Source: Crossiella sp. SN42
GTDB taxonomy: Bacteria; Actinomycetota; Actinomycetes; Mycobacteriales; Pseudonocardiaceae
Assembly (NCBI RefSeq): GCF_023897065.1
Contig: NZ_JAMHIV010000017.1
Location: 124,001 to 188,000, forward strand
DNA length: 64,000 nucleotides
Direction: 5' to 3'
Shown: positions 50,884 to 60,031 of the stretch, one piece after another
Position numbering within the stretch: the first letter of the stretch is position 1
How the letters are laid out: every line of letters begins with the position of its first letter
Position numbers and translations under genes: made by a program
The notes under the pieces: model-generated
Database searches by the model: none
Seen by the model: the letters and a program-made list of their open reading frames with translations, nothing else
What the model was told of the DNA's origin: nothing

Positions 50884-53800
50884 TCAGTGTGCGTAAACTT
50901 CAATTTCGAATAAAGAGTAGCCGTAGCGGGTGGCCCGGCTGATCCCGGGGAGCCGGACGAAACGAGCCTGGGTCGCGGCGAACGGGATGTTGTCCTCGCC
51001 GCCGTCCCCGTCGGCCACCGCCGCCGCCTGCCGCCACCGCTGCCCGTCGGCGGAGACCTCGATCCGGTAGGCCTTGCCGTAGGCGGACTCCCAGCGCAGC
51101 ACGGTCCGGCCGACCTGGCGCACCGAGCCGAGGTCCACGGTGAGCGACTGCTGGTCGGAGAAGTCACTGGCCCAGCGGGTGTTCCGGTCGCCGTCCACCG
51201 CCTTGCCGGGCGGCGAGGGGTACGCGCCGGTCTCGTGGCTGGACGCGCTGGCCGCCTTGGCCAGCGCCAGGTTGGCCACGTTCTCGCCCCTGCGCGCCGG
51301 GAACTCGACCACCTGCTGGTAGGTCGGCCGGTTCTGCCACTGCGTCTTGTCCTGGGTGATGCCGCCGGTGGGCCGGTGGATGATCTGGTCCCGGCAGAAC
51401 TGGTCGCCCGGCTTGCAGTCGGCGTCACCGGGATAGGTGGTGGTGGCCGGGGTGTTCACCGCGGCGCGCAGCGAGTCCAGCAGCGCGGTGCGGCAGGCCG
51501 CGGCGTTGCCGTTGCCGCAGAAGGCGGTCGGCACCCAGGCCTGCACCGGGTCGCCGAGCACCTTGCGCAGGTCCTTGTGCACGTAGCCGTACCAGCCGTA
51601 CTGGAAGGCCGAGCCGGTGTGGCCGGGCTGCTCGTCCACCCGCAGCGCGGCCAGGAATGCCTTGTGCAGCGCGGGTTCCAGCCCCGGCTCGAACATGGCC
51701 TTGGCCAGCAGCGGGAACCAGGCGTCCAGCACCCTGATCGCCTCGCTGTGCAGGTAGACGAACTTGCCGCTGGGGTTCGGATCGCCGTCGGTGGTGCGGT
51801 GCCCGCCCGCGCGCTGCCAGGCGCGCAGCTGCTCGATCGCGGTGGCCAGCGCGGGCTCGGTGACCGGGGCCCGGTCCAGCACCCGCAGCAGCAGCGGCAG
51901 CACCTTGTCCGCGCGCAGGTCCACTGTGGACGCATCGGCCATCGCCTTGGTCAGCTTGGCCCTGGTGAACTTCTCGCCGCGCTGCAACAGCGGCTTGATC
52001 CGGTCGTCCAGCGGCTGGGAGCGGTGCACCGGGCCGAAGCTGAAGTTGCCGTCCGCGGCCGAGTAACCGGGGGCCTGCTTGTTGTTCCAGCTGGTCAGGT
52101 AGTCCTGGTTGACCACCTGCGGGTGCTGCTCGAACGGGGTGTAGCGGGCCAGGTTGTCGCCGGGCCGCCAGTCCTGCCACTCGTAGGCGGCCTCACCGCG
52201 CACCGGCAGGTTCGGGTCGTGGCCGGGCTTGCGCACCGGGTTGAAGCCGGAGTTGAAGTAGGCGATGTCCTTGCTGTCGGCGTAGAACCAGTTGAAGCCG
52301 TAGCCGATCTGGTTGGCCGCGCGCTGGAAGTCCGCCGCCGAGCGGATCGCCTCCGGGTCGTTGAACAGCTGGAAGCCCAGGGTGGACTCCACCTCGCGCA
52401 GGTAGGTCGAGCGCAGCTTGGTGAAGGCCACCGGCTTGCCGGCCACCGTGCCGCGGTGGGAGATCAGGCCGAGCTTGGTGCGCTGGGCGACCAGGGTGTA
52501 GGAGCCCGCCGGCGTCGCGTCGGCCAGGCTGGGCTTCCAGGCGTTCTTCTTGGTCAGCTCCTCGATCGGCAGGCACTCGCCGCGGAAGCGGTAGTGCGCC
52601 GACTTCAGCGTGGGCGCGCCGCCGCCGGGCTCGCACAGCTCCACCGCGTAGGAGTCGGTGATGTCCTGGGCCGCGGTGGTCGCGCTCCACGCGTAGTCCT
52701 GGCCGCGGCCGAGCAGCACGTACAGGCCGAGCCCGGCGAAGGAGGCGCCCCTGGAGCTGATGCCCGGCGCCTGGATCTCCTGCACGGTCAGCAGCTGCGG
52801 GGCGAAGTAGCCGGTCTGCGGGCCGAACACGGCGACCGGGTGGCCGCTCTCGGTGTGCGCGCCGGAGACCAGCAGCGCGTTGGACATCCCGCGCTGGGCC
52901 GGTGGCACCGGCGCGAGCGAGTCCTTGCTGGCCGGTCCGACCGCGTCGCGCACGATCGGCTGCGGCACCACCGAGCCGCGGTCCGGCAGCGCCACCCCCG
53001 GCGCGTCCGGATTGCCCGCGCCGTAAGGGAAAGAGGTGCCGTTGTGCACGGTCACCGGGGCTTCCGGGTCGTTCTGCGCGCGGAAGGCCGCCCACACCGC
53101 GTCGCCCTGCGCCTTGCCATAGCGGGCCCGCGCCTCCACCAGGGCCACCGCGGAGATGACCTCCTGGCCGCCGCCCGCGCCGAAGATGCCGCCGACCAGC
53201 GAGGCGATCGCGCCGATGTCGGTGGGCTTCCAGGGTTCCGGGCCGCCCTCGTTGGTGACCGCGTCCGCCTTGCCGATGGCCACGTACTCGCCGGGGAAGT
53301 ACCGGCCCGCCTTGCTCTGCGAGATGTAGAGGTTGATCCCGGCCACGTAGTCGAGCACGTCCTGCTTCATCTGCTTGCCGCGCGGCCCGAGCTGGTCCAG
53401 CCGGTCGAACTGGGCCTGCAGGTCGGCCTCGGTGTAGGGCGCGATGGACCACTGCTGCTGCTCGAACTCGCGGTTGCCGATCGCGCCACCGGCGAAGGAG
53501 GAGACCTCGCCGCGGCCGACGTGCCGGAGCACGTCCATCAGGAACAGCCGGTCCTGCGCGGAGGCGAAGCCGGAGCCGAACATCGCGCCTGCCCGGGTGC
53601 TGCCGGTGATGTGCGGGGTGCCGGTGGCCTTGTCCCGCACGATGGTCACGTCCGGGCGCGGCGAGCTGGTGCTGGCCACCTGGTCGGCGGGCACGCCGAA
53701 GGAGGCGTCGTTGAAGTAGGTGTTGAGCTGTTCGTCGGTCAGCCCGCTGTAGCCCCAGACCAGCTTCTCGTAGCGCGCTTTCTGGTCGCTGGAATGCGGC

Positions 53801-54012
53801 GGCCGGATGCCGAGGGACTTGAACAGCATCAGTTCGGCGAAGGTGGCGTTGCCGTTCTGGCCGGGCGGCAGGATGTCGTCGCACTGACTGATGCAATAGT
53901 CAGGAATTGGCGCCGCGGCCCGGGCTTCGGCAGGCCGGGCGGCTACCGGAGGAGTTCCCAGCAACGCGATGGTGGTCGCGGAAGTGAGCAAGAGGGCCAA
54001 CCGTCGTCGCAT
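50884..54012 (-). CDS. Secreted penicillin-acylase-family Ntn hydrolase with C-terminal F5/8 type C domain
   Basis: 1042 residues. Signal peptide ~1-32; an alpha-chain region with VTIVRDKATGTPHITGSTRAGAMFGSGFASAQDRLFLMD; then a self-cleavage point at RGMSNALLVSGAHTESG, where S377 would become the N-terminal nucleophile of the beta chain. It is followed by FGPQTGYFAPQLL. The C-terminal ~130 residues form an F5/8C-like carbohydrate-binding domain (GKAVDGDRNTRWASDF, GYSLFEIEVYA). Family members hydrolyse acyl amides (penicillins, acyl-homoserine lactones, aculeacin); the substrate is unknown. ATG at 54012 is placed 8 nt after GAGGAG. Confidence 0.92.
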   Translation of the reverse strand: MRRRLALLLTSATTIALLGTPPVAARPAEARAAAPIPDYCISQCDDILPPGQNGNATFAELMLFKSLGIRPPHSSDQKARYEKLVWGYSGLTDEQLNTYFNDASFGVPADQVASTSSPRPDVTIVRDKATGTPHITGSTRAGAMFGSGFASAQDRLFLMDVLRHVGRGEVSSFAGGAIGNREFEQQQWSIAPYTEADLQAQFDRLDQLGPRGKQMKQDVLDYVAGINLYISQSKAGRYFPGEYVAIGKADAVTNEGGPEPWKPTDIGAIASLVGGIFGAGGGQEVISAVALVEARARYGKAQGDAVWAAFRAQNDPEAPVTVHNGTSFPYGAGNPDAPGVALPDRGSVVPQPIVRDAVGPASKDSLAPVPPAQRGMSNALLVSGAHTESGHPVAVFGPQTGYFAPQLLTVQEIQAPGISSRGASFAGLGLYVLLGRGQDYAWSATTAAQDITDSYAVELCEPGGGAPTLKSAHYRFRGECLPIEELTKKNAWKPSLADATPAGSYTLVAQRTKLGLISHRGTVAGKPVAFTKLRSTYLREVESTLGFQLFNDPEAIRSAADFQRAANQIGYGFNWFYADSKDIAYFNSGFNPVRKPGHDPNLPVRGEAAYEWQDWRPGDNLARYTPFEQHPQVVNQDYLTSWNNKQAPGYSAADGNFSFGPVHRSQPLDDRIKPLLQRGEKFTRAKLTKAMADASTVDLRADKVLPLLLRVLDRAPVTEPALATAIEQLRAWQRAGGHRTTDGDPNPSGKFVYLHSEAIRVLDAWFPLLAKAMFEPGLEPALHKAFLAALRVDEQPGHTGSAFQYGWYGYVHKDLRKVLGDPVQAWVPTAFCGNGNAAACRTALLDSLRAAVNTPATTTYPGDADCKPGDQFCRDQIIHRPTGGITQDKTQWQNRPTYQQVVEFPARRGENVANLALAKAASASSHETGAYPSPPGKAVDGDRNTRWASDFSDQQSLTVDLGSVRQVGRTVLRWESAYGKAYRIEVSADGQRWRQAAAVADGDGGEDNIPFAATQARFVRLPGISRATRYGYSLFEIEVYAH

Positions 54013-54089
54013 CGCCATCACTCCTCAATGGGTTGTGATGCACGTTACGGGCGAGTAGCTTCTTGCGAAAGAGTTTCACGTTCGTGCGT

Positions 54090-54124
54090 TCGGATGATCC
54101 GAAACCGCCTGCGAGAGCGCTCTA
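54090..54124. promoter_or_regulatory. Two palindromes in the penicillin-acylase/luxR-type divergent gap
   Basis: TTCGGAT-g-ATCCGAA at 54090-54104 (perfect 7+1+7) and AGAGCGCTCT at 54115-54124 (perfect 10 bp). They lie 78-112 nt upstream of the acylase start and 160-194 nt upstream of the response-regulator start, so they may be operators for either gene. Confidence 0.5.
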
Positions 54125-54283
54125 CTCACCGGTTCGGTGACTCTGCGTAGACAGCCGGTTCCCTAACTGGATGCTGCGCAAACGTCCCGAACGTGATGGG
54201 ATAACCACAAAGTGACATGGATAGGCAATACTGCACGCCCACGCTTACTCGTGACCACGTCACGCCCAATCGGGGAGGCGTCC

Positions 54284-54931
54284 GTGATCAAGGTGCTTCT
54301 GGTCGATGACGAAGACCTGGTGCGCTCCGGACTTCGCATGATTCTGTCCCGGGCCGGCGACATTGAAGTCGTCGGTGAATGTGACGACGGCTCGCTCGTC
54401 GTCGACCGGGTTCGCCAACTGCGGCCGCACGTCGTGCTGCTCGACATCCGCATGCGCACGACCGACGGCCTGTCCGCGCTGCGCAGGTTACGTTCGCTGC
54501 CTGAGCCGCCCAAGGTGGCCATGCTGACCACGTTCGACATGGACGAGTACGTCAGCGAGGCGCTCCGGCTGGGCGCCAGCGGGTTCTTGCTCAAGGACAC
54601 CGAGCCGACCCAGCTGGTCAAGGCGGTGCGCGATGTCGCCCGTGGCGGCGCGGTGCTGGACCCGGGCGTCGCCGCCAGGGTGCTGGCCGCGGTCGCGCAC
54701 GGCGAGCGGGCCGCCGAACCGGCCCGCAGCCTGCTCGGCAACCTGTCCGAACGCGAGCGCGAGGTGCTCGCGCTGATCGGCCAGGGCATGTCGAACGCGG
54801 AGATCGGCAGCGCGCTGCACCTGTCCGAGGCCACCGTGAAGGGCTACGTGTCCTCGGTGCTCGGCAAGATCGGCGCGGTGAACCGGGTGCAGGCGGCGCT
54901 GGTCGCCTACCGCGGTGGCCTGATCGCCTGA
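54284..54931 (+). CDS. NarL/FixJ-type response regulator (REC + LuxR HTH)
   Basis: 215 residues. The receiver domain has the acidic pair D8-D9, phospho-acceptor D54 (VVLLDIRM) and the conserved K in FLLKDTEP. The LuxR HTH at ~150-210 starts LSEREREVLALIGQGMSNAEIGSALHLSEATVKGYVSSVLGKIG. No histidine kinase gene is adjacent, so it is an orphan. GTG at 54284 follows GGGGAGGCG. It ends before a palindromic terminator shared with the convergent diguanylate cyclase gene. Confidence 0.92.
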   Translation: MIKVLLVDDEDLVRSGLRMILSRAGDIEVVGECDDGSLVVDRVRQLRPHVVLLDIRMRTTDGLSALRRLRSLPEPPKVAMLTTFDMDEYVSEALRLGASGFLLKDTEPTQLVKAVRDVARGGAVLDPGVAARVLAAVAHGERAAEPARSLLGNLSEREREVLALIGQGMSNAEIGSALHLSEATVKGYVSSVLGKIGAVNRVQAALVAYRGGLIA

Positions 54932-54937
54932 GGTGGC

Positions 54938-54960
54938 AGGGTGGCGGGCCCCGCCACCCT
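54938..54960. terminator. Bidirectional terminator, 11-bp stem with 1-nt loop
   Basis: AGGGTGGCGGG-c-CCCGCCACCCT, a near-perfect 23-bp palindrome between the convergent response-regulator and diguanylate cyclase genes; its right edge touches the cyclase stop codon. Confidence 0.75.
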
Positions 54961-56489
54961 CACTTCGACGGCAGCAGCGGCGGGTGGACCTCCACCCGGT
55001 TCCGCCCATGCCGCTTGGCCCGGTACAGGGCCTCGTCCGCGGCGTCGAACAACTCGTCCAGGTTGGCCGGTCCGGCCGCCACGCCGATGCTCACGGTCGG
55101 TCGCTTGGTGCTGCCCAGCACCATCGACCAGTCGTGGCCGTCCACCGCGGAGCGGATCCGCTCGGCCACCGCGGGACCGGCGTCCTGCCACTCGTCGGTG
55201 GCGTCCACCAGCAGCACCACGAACTCATCGCCCGCCCAGCGGGCGACCACGTCGTCGGCCCGGCACTCCGCGCGCAGCAGCTGGGCGATCTCGCGCAGCG
55301 CGACATCGCCCGCGGCGTGCCCGGCGTCGTCGTTGAGGCCCTTGAACCAGTCCACGTCCACCAGCACCAGCCAGGGCACCCTGCCCTTGGCCGCGGTGCT
55401 CTCCAGCAGCAGCGGCGCGGCCCGCTCCAGGCCGAGCCGGTTGGACAGGCCGGTCAGCGGGTCGCGGGCGGCGGCCTCCTGCGCGGCCATGGCCAGCCGC
55501 TGGGCCTCCACCGCCAGCCGACGCTGCTGCAACGCCTGGCCGAGGCCCTCCTGCAGGGTCTCCACCGCCTTGCGGCCGGAGGCCACGCTGCGGCGCAGCG
55601 CCTCGGACTCGCCCACGTAGTCGCCCAGCTCGGCGCAGATGTTGGCCAGGTCCAGGGAGAACCGCAGCAGCAGCGTGGTGTCGTTGATCTTCTCCGCCTC
55701 GGCCACCGCGCGGCTGGCCATGGTGCGGGCGTCGGTGAGCCGGTTCTGCGCTCGGCGCACGGTGGCCAGCACCCAGTTGCACATGGCCAGGCCCCAGCGG
55801 TCCTCGTGCGCGGTGGCCAGCCGCTCGGCCGCGCGGGCGGTGCGCTCGGCGGCGGCGATCTCGTTGATCCCGGCCAGCGCGCGGGCGTAGGAGCTCAGCA
55901 GCGCCCGGTGCACGTACCCGGAGCCGACCAGCTGCAAGCCCTCCCGGAGCAGCTCGCTGGCCTCGGCGAAGATCCGGCCGGAGGCCTCCGGCGGGGCGTC
56001 CACCGCGCGGAAGTTCAGCGCCGCGCCCAGCCGTTGCAGGCAGTGCGCCAGGGTGTGCGGCTCGTCGGCCTCCCTGGCCACCTGGACCGACAGCCGCATC
56101 ATGTCCAGGCCGGCCCTGCGGTGGCCGATGCCCTCCAGCAGGTAGGCCAGCATGCCGATGGTCTGCGCGGCGGCCGGGCCCTTGGGCGTCTCGGCGTCCA
56201 GCTCGGTCCAGCCGTCCGCGGCCAGCTCCAGCGCCAGCGGCAACCGGCCCAGCCGCCAGGCCACCACGGCCCGGTAGACCAGCACGGTCGCCCGGCGCCA
56301 GCGGTCGCCGTCCTCAGCGGGCGGGGTGCGCACCACCACGTCGTCGAAGAGGGTGTTGGCTTCCACGACCCGGCCTGAGTCCAGCAGTATCCGCACCTCG
56401 CGGTCCTGCCGCGGGATGTCGCTTTCCTGCCGCGGGAGATCGACCCCCGTCACCGGATCGTCCTGCCTCACCGTGCCCTCGGCCTCCAC
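54960..56489 (-). CDS. TPR-GGDEF diguanylate cyclase
   Basis: 509 residues. Residues ~40-330 form helical TPR-like repeats (WRRATVLVYRAVVAWRLGRLPLALELA, TLAHCLQRLGAALNF, CNWVLATVRRAQNRLTDARTMAS). The GGDEF domain at ~350-505 has DPLTGLSNR, DVDWFKGLND and the active-site variant AGDEF (ARWAGDEFVVLL) with an RADD I-site five residues before it. The AGDEF form is active in several cyclases, so c-di-GMP synthesis with product inhibition is plausible. In actinomycetes c-di-GMP controls development through BldD. No signal peptide. GTG start at 56489; weak ribosome site. Confidence 0.92.
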   Translation of the reverse strand: MEAEGTVRQDDPVTGVDLPRQESDIPRQDREVRILLDSGRVVEANTLFDDVVVRTPPAEDGDRWRRATVLVYRAVVAWRLGRLPLALELAADGWTELDAETPKGPAAAQTIGMLAYLLEGIGHRRAGLDMMRLSVQVAREADEPHTLAHCLQRLGAALNFRAVDAPPEASGRIFAEASELLREGLQLVGSGYVHRALLSSYARALAGINEIAAAERTARAAERLATAHEDRWGLAMCNWVLATVRRAQNRLTDARTMASRAVAEAEKINDTTLLLRFSLDLANICAELGDYVGESEALRRSVASGRKAVETLQEGLGQALQQRRLAVEAQRLAMAAQEAAARDPLTGLSNRLGLERAAPLLLESTAAKGRVPWLVLVDVDWFKGLNDDAGHAAGDVALREIAQLLRAECRADDVVARWAGDEFVVLLVDATDEWQDAGPAVAERIRSAVDGHDWSMVLGSTKRPTVSIGVAAGPANLDELFDAADEALYRAKRHGRNRVEVHPPLLPSK

Positions 56490-56519
56490 CAGCTGGCCCG
56501 ACTTCTCGACAGGCTACCG

Positions 56520-57152
56520 TCATCGTCGCTGCCCGTACCGCTCATGGTGCACAACGTCATCAAGCGGAAGCCTCTTGCGCCAGCCGTGCCGCTCCAGGTC
56601 CGGCGTCTCGGCGAGTCCCTGCACCGGCCCCAGGCAGAGCCAGGCCACCGGCCGCACCCGGCTGGGAATGCTGAGCAGCCTGCGCAGGAAGTCCTCCCGG
56701 TAGAAGCTGACCCAGCCCACGCCCCAGCCCTCGGCGGTGGCCGCCAGCCAGAGGTTCTGGATGGCCAGGCATACCGAGTACAAGCCGGCGTCGGCGATCG
56801 CGTGCCGCCCGAGCACCGCCGGTGAGCCGCGGTCGGGGTCGTAGGCGACCACCACGCCGAGGCTGGACTCCAGCACGCCCTCCACCTTGATCCGGGCGAA
56901 GGTCTCCGCGCGCTCGCCCGAAAGGTCGGCCGCGAAGACCTGGCGTTCGGCCTGCACGTGCTCCTGGAAGGACCGGCGCAGCGCCCGATCGCGCACCACC
57001 ACGAAGTCCCATGGCTGGCTCAGGCCGACGCTGGGCGCGGCGTGCGCGGCGGCGAGGATCCGGCGCAGGGTCGGTTCGTCGACCCGCTCGCCGGTGAACT
57101 CCGCGCGCACATCGCGGCGCCGGTGCAGGACCTCGTAAAAGGGGGCGTCCAT
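56520..57152 (-). CDS. bluB: 5,6-dimethylbenzimidazole synthase BluB
   Basis: 210 residues, flavin nitroreductase fold of the BluB type: RRRDVRAEF, AAPSVGLSQPWDFVVV, AYDPDRGSPAVLGRHAIADA, GLYSVCLAIQNLWLAATAEGWGVGWVSFY and the closing LERHGWRKRLPLDD. BluB fragments reduced FMN to the lower ligand of cobalamin. No other cobalamin gene is adjacent and no cobalamin riboswitch can be made out in the 297-bp upstream gap. ATG at 57152. Confidence 0.9.
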   Translation of the reverse strand: MDAPFYEVLHRRRDVRAEFTGERVDEPTLRRILAAAHAAPSVGLSQPWDFVVVRDRALRRSFQEHVQAERQVFAADLSGERAETFARIKVEGVLESSLGVVVAYDPDRGSPAVLGRHAIADAGLYSVCLAIQNLWLAATAEGWGVGWVSFYREDFLRRLLSIPSRVRPVAWLCLGPVQGLAETPDLERHGWRKRLPLDDVVHHERYGQRR

Positions 57153-57449
57153 CCGGCCGATCCTGCCTGACCGCCCCCGGGCGGACCCGGGCGGTCTCGG
57201 TGTTAATGGTGCGTCAATGAGCGGCTACTCAGCGTCAAGGTCGTGTTGGCGGCGGTCGTGGCCGGGCCGGGGACGCGGTGAGCTGGGGCGTGCTGTTCGT
57301 TCCGGCTTCTCCGCGCGCCGCGCGGCTGCCCCGGCTGGCCTGTGCTCAGGGCTCGGGGCTGGGGTTCGGCGCGGGTGTGGTGCTCACCGGGATCGTGGTG
57401 CCGGCCGCGGCGGGGGCGGTGCTGCGGGTGGCGCGCACCGCCCCTGGCC
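57153..57449. other. Intergenic region between bluB and rpsR2
   Basis: 297 bp. It should hold the bluB promoter on the minus strand. A 77-codon plus-strand open frame (57278-57511) overlaps rpsR on the opposite strand and has no ribosome site, so it is not called. No riboswitch-like conserved element is recognised. Confidence 0.5.
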
Positions 57450-57698
57450 TCAGCGCGCTGGCTTCGCCGGTCCCGGGTAGGGCAGCAGGGCCATCTCCCG
57501 CGCGTTCTTGATCGCGGTGGCCACCTCGCGCTGCTGGCTCGGGGTCAGGCCGGTCACCCGGCGGGAACGGATCTTGCCGCGGTCGGAGAGGAACTTGCGC
57601 AGCAGCGCGACGTCCTTCCAGTCCACGTGGAACACACCCTCGCGCAGCAGCAGGTTCGGCTTGCGCTTCAGGCCGGGGCGGCGCTCGAATCGGGCCAT
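57450..57698 (-). CDS. rpsR: 30S ribosomal protein S18, zinc-independent paralogue
   Basis: 82 residues. S18 signature [50 protein letters not shown]. No cysteines, so it is the zinc-free C-minus form used when zinc is scarce. Last gene of the S14-S18 pair and of the Zur-type block; 12 bp after rpsN. Confidence 0.95.
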   Translation of the reverse strand: MARFERRPGLKRKPNLLLREGVFHVDWKDVALLRKFLSDRGKIRSRRVTGLTPSQQREVATAIKNAREMALLPYPGPAKPAR

Positions 57699-57710
57699 CG
57701 CTCTAGCTCC

Positions 57711-58016
57711 TCACCAGCTGGACTTGCGGACGCCGGGCAGTTCGCCGCGGTGCGCCATCTCGCGCAGCCGCAGCCGGGAGATGCCGAAGGCGCGGAAGAA
57801 GCCGCGCGGGCGGCCGTCGGCCACGTCCCGGTTGCGCAGCCGGGTCGGGCTGGCGTTGCGCGGCAGCCGCTGCAACGCTGAGAGCGCGGCGGCCTGCTGC
57901 TCGGGCGTGGACTTGGGCGAGCGGATGGTCTCCTTGAGCTCGGCCCGCTGCTCGGCGTACCTGGCGACGATCTCGCGCCGCTGCAGGTCGCGGGCGATCT
58001 TGGACTTCTTGGCCAT
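57711..58016 (-). CDS. rpsN: 30S ribosomal protein S14, zinc-independent (long) paralogue
   Basis: 101 residues, the long form without Cxx[26 protein letters not shown] ... [36 protein letters not shown] at 58016 shares one base with the L33 stop (TGATG). Replaces the zinc-binding S14 during zinc limitation. Confidence 0.95.
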   Translation of the reverse strand: MAKKSKIARDLQRREIVARYAEQRAELKETIRSPKSTPEQQAAALSALQRLPRNASPTRLRNRDVADGRPRGFFRAFGISRLRLREMAHRGELPGVRKSSW

Positions 58017-58180
58017 CAGCGCTCTTCCTTGAACTCGACGTGCCTGCGGATGACCGGGTCGAACTTGCGGATCACCAGGCGGTCCGGGTTGTTGCGGCGG
58101 TTCTTGCGGGTCACGTAGGTGTAGCCGGTGCCTGCGGTGGACCGGAGCTTGATGATCGGGCGGAGCTCGTTGCGGGCCAT
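58016..58180 (-). CDS. rpmG: 50S ribosomal protein L33, zinc-independent paralogue
   Basis: 54 residues: [48 protein letters not shown]. No cysteines (C-minus form). ATG shares one base with the L28 stop and its stop shares one base with the S14 start. Confidence 0.95.
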   Translation of the reverse strand: MARNELRPIIKLRSTAGTGYTYVTRKNRRNNPDRLVIRKFDPVIRRHVEFKEER

Positions 58181-58416
58181 CAGACCTTCTCCCCTCGGCG
58201 GCGGATCTCGGCCACCACGGACTCGATGCCGCGCTTGTCGATCGTCTTGATCCCCTTCGCGGAGACCCGGAGGCTGACCCACCGGCCCTCGCTGGCCAGC
58301 CAGTAGCGGCGGCGCTGGATGTTGGGCAGCCACCGGCGCGAGCTGCGCGCGTGCGAGTGCGAGACCTGTTTGCCGAAGCCCGGCTCTCGGCCGGTCACCT
58401 GGCAGCGGGCGGACAT
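58180..58416 (-). CDS. rpmB: 50S ribosomal protein L28, alternative paralogue
   Basis: 78 residues: [38 protein letters not shown] ... [10 protein letters not shown]-like end. Only one Cys (residue 5), so the zinc-binding CxxC pair is lost. First gene of the minus-strand half of the Zur divergon; ATG at 58416 is preferred over an upstream extension that would enter the divergent operator region. Confidence 0.93.
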   Translation of the reverse strand: MSARCQVTGREPGFGKQVSHSHARSSRRWLPNIQRRRYWLASEGRWVSLRVSAKGIKTIDKRGIESVVAEIRRRGEKV

Positions 58417-58457
58417 GCGCGACTCCTTCACGATGCTGGGGACGACGCAGTTGCTAA

Positions 58458-58472
58458 CGACATCCATTTTCG
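58458..58472 (-). promoter_or_regulatory. Zur-box-like site for the L28 operon
   Basis: On the minus strand CGAAAATGGATGTCG matches the actinobacterial Zur consensus TGAAAATGATTTTCA at about 10 of 15 positions. It lies 42-56 nt upstream of the rpmB start. Confidence 0.45.
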
Positions 58473-58510
58473 TTTAACCGGATGCGAGAGTAGCCTGACG
58501 GGGACGACGA

Positions 58511-58525
58511 TGGAAATCATTCCCA
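58511..58525 (+). promoter_or_regulatory. Zur box upstream of mrf-rpmE-rpmF
   Basis: TGGAAATCATTCCCA is an imperfect palindrome close to the Zur consensus TGAAAATCATTTTCA, 13 nt upstream of the mrf GTG start. With the adjacent alternative ribosomal genes this marks a zinc-repressed divergon. Confidence 0.75.
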
Positions 58526-58538
58526 ACTGGAGGCTGTT

Positions 58539-59768
58539 GTGACGCCACCCCGCACCTCGTTGGTGCTGGTCGCGGGCCTGGCGGCGGAGCACGCCACGGC
58601 CGTGGCCGACCGATTCGCGGCCGAGCCGGGCACCGTGGTGCTGCACCACGACCTGCGTGAGGTGAGCCACGGCGTGGTGGTCCGGCGGCTGCGGCACGGC
58701 GCCCTGGACGCCACCGAGACCCTGGAGCTGGCCCACGGCTGCGTGTCCTGCACGCTGCGCGAGGACCTGCTGCCGCTGGTGCTCCGCCTGACCCAGGCCC
58801 CGGACGTGCGCCGGATCGTGCTGCACTGCGACCGCGCGCTGGAGCCGGAGGCGGTCTGCTGGGCGCTCCAGCACGTGGTCATCGACGGCCGCACCGTGGA
58901 CGAGGTGGTCTACCTCGACGCCGTGCTGACCGTGGTGGACGCCGAGACCTGGTTCGCCGACGCCACCGGCGACCTGGAGCTGAGCGAGCGCGGCCTCGGC
59001 GCCAGCGCCGACGACGAGCGCACCATCGCCCAGGTCGCGGTCAGCCAGGTCGAGTTCGCCGACCTGCTGGTGCTCGCGGGCAGCGCCCCGGACGCCTGGA
59101 CCGCGGCCCGCACCGACGCGGTGCTGGACCGGCTGGCCCCGCTGGCGCCGCGGATCCTGCTGGGCGGCCTGGACCCGGTCCGCTGCCTGAACCTGGTGCC
59201 CGCCAACGCCCGGCGCGGCGAGATCGACGACGCGCACGCCCCGCTGCTGCGCGGCCAGCCGCCGCTGTCGGCCGAGTCGGGTGTGCAGGTCACCGTGTTC
59301 AGCCAGCGCAGGCCGTTCCACCCGGAGCGGCTGCACGAGGCGCTGGACTTCCTGCTCGACGGCGTGGTCAGGGCCCGCGGCCGGGTCTGGGTGGCCAGCC
59401 AGCCCGATGTCGCGCTGTGGCTGGAGACCGCGGGCGGCGGCCTGCGGATCGGCCACGCCGGCCCGTGGCTGGCCGCGATCGAGGACTGGTCCGGCATCGA
59501 CCCGGACCGCCGCGCCATGGCCGACCTGAGCTGGGACCCCTACTACGGCGACCGCAGCCAGGACCTGTTCGTGCTCTCGCACACCGCGGTCCCCGGCGAG
59601 ATCGTCGAGGCCCTGGAGTCCGCGCTGCTCACCGACGAGGAGCTGGCCGAGGGCCAGGAGGCCTGGCTGGCCTACGAGGACCCGTTCGGCTCCTGGCACG
59701 AGGACCCGTGCGACGACGACCGCGCGCCCACCGATGTGATCATCAGCAACCAGAAGGACGAAGCGTGA
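58539..59768 (+). CDS. mrf: Mrf-like COG0523 protein (ribosome hibernation/zinc-starvation GTPase homologue)
   Basis: 409 residues, collinear with mycobacterial Mrf: FAHGCVSC-like [54 protein letters not shown] and [25 protein letters not shown]. The COG0523 P-loop (GxxxxGKT/S) is replaced by [18 protein letters not shown], with no Lys, so nucleotide hydrolysis is doubtful. The CVSC metal motif is kept. The known mycobacterial homologue recruits a hibernation factor to C-minus ribosomes under zinc limitation; the same role is inferred here. GTG at 58539; stop overlaps rpmE (GTGA). Confidence 0.9.
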   Translation: MTPPRTSLVLVAGLAAEHATAVADRFAAEPGTVVLHHDLREVSHGVVVRRLRHGALDATETLELAHGCVSCTLREDLLPLVLRLTQAPDVRRIVLHCDRALEPEAVCWALQHVVIDGRTVDEVVYLDAVLTVVDAETWFADATGDLELSERGLGASADDERTIAQVAVSQVEFADLLVLAGSAPDAWTAARTDAVLDRLAPLAPRILLGGLDPVRCLNLVPANARRGEIDDAHAPLLRGQPPLSAESGVQVTVFSQRRPFHPERLHEALDFLLDGVVRARGRVWVASQPDVALWLETAGGGLRIGHAGPWLAAIEDWSGIDPDRRAMADLSWDPYYGDRSQDLFVLSHTAVPGEIVEALESALLTDEELAEGQEAWLAYEDPFGSWHEDPCDDDRAPTDVIISNQKDEA

Positions 59769-60031
59769 AAAAGGGCATCCACCCCGACTACCACCCGGTG
59801 GTCTTCCAGGACTCCTCGACCGGGATGACCTTCCTGACCCGGTCCACGGCCACCTCGAACAAGACCATCGAGTGGAGCGACGGCAACACCTACCCGCTGC
59901 TGCTCGTCGACGTCACCTCCGACTCGCACCCGTTCTGGACCGGCGCCAGCCGGGTGATGGACACCCAGGGCCGGGTGGAGAAGTTCCGCCGTCGCTACGG
60001 CGACCGCGCGGACCGGAAGGCGGGCAACTGA
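59765..60031 (+). CDS. rpmE2: 50S ribosomal protein L31 type B (zinc-independent)
   Basis: 88 residues: [78 protein letters not shown]. No CxxC, so type B. GTG at 59765 overlaps the mrf stop as GTGA; its stop shares one base with rpmF (TGATG). Confidence 0.95.
   Translation: MKKGIHPDYHPVVFQDSSTGMTFLTRSTATSNKTIEWSDGNTYPLLLVDVTSDSHPFWTGASRVMDTQGRVEKFRRRYGDRADRKAGN

Noticed and set aside
57153-57449. Cobalamin riboswitch expected upstream of bluB
   Set aside because: I could not find a B12-box-like conserved core in the gap; covariance-model search would be needed to exclude it fully.
57278-57511. Possible 77-residue membrane-like protein between bluB and rpsR
   Set aside because: Overlaps the rpsR 3' end on the opposite strand, has no ribosome site and no recognisable family.
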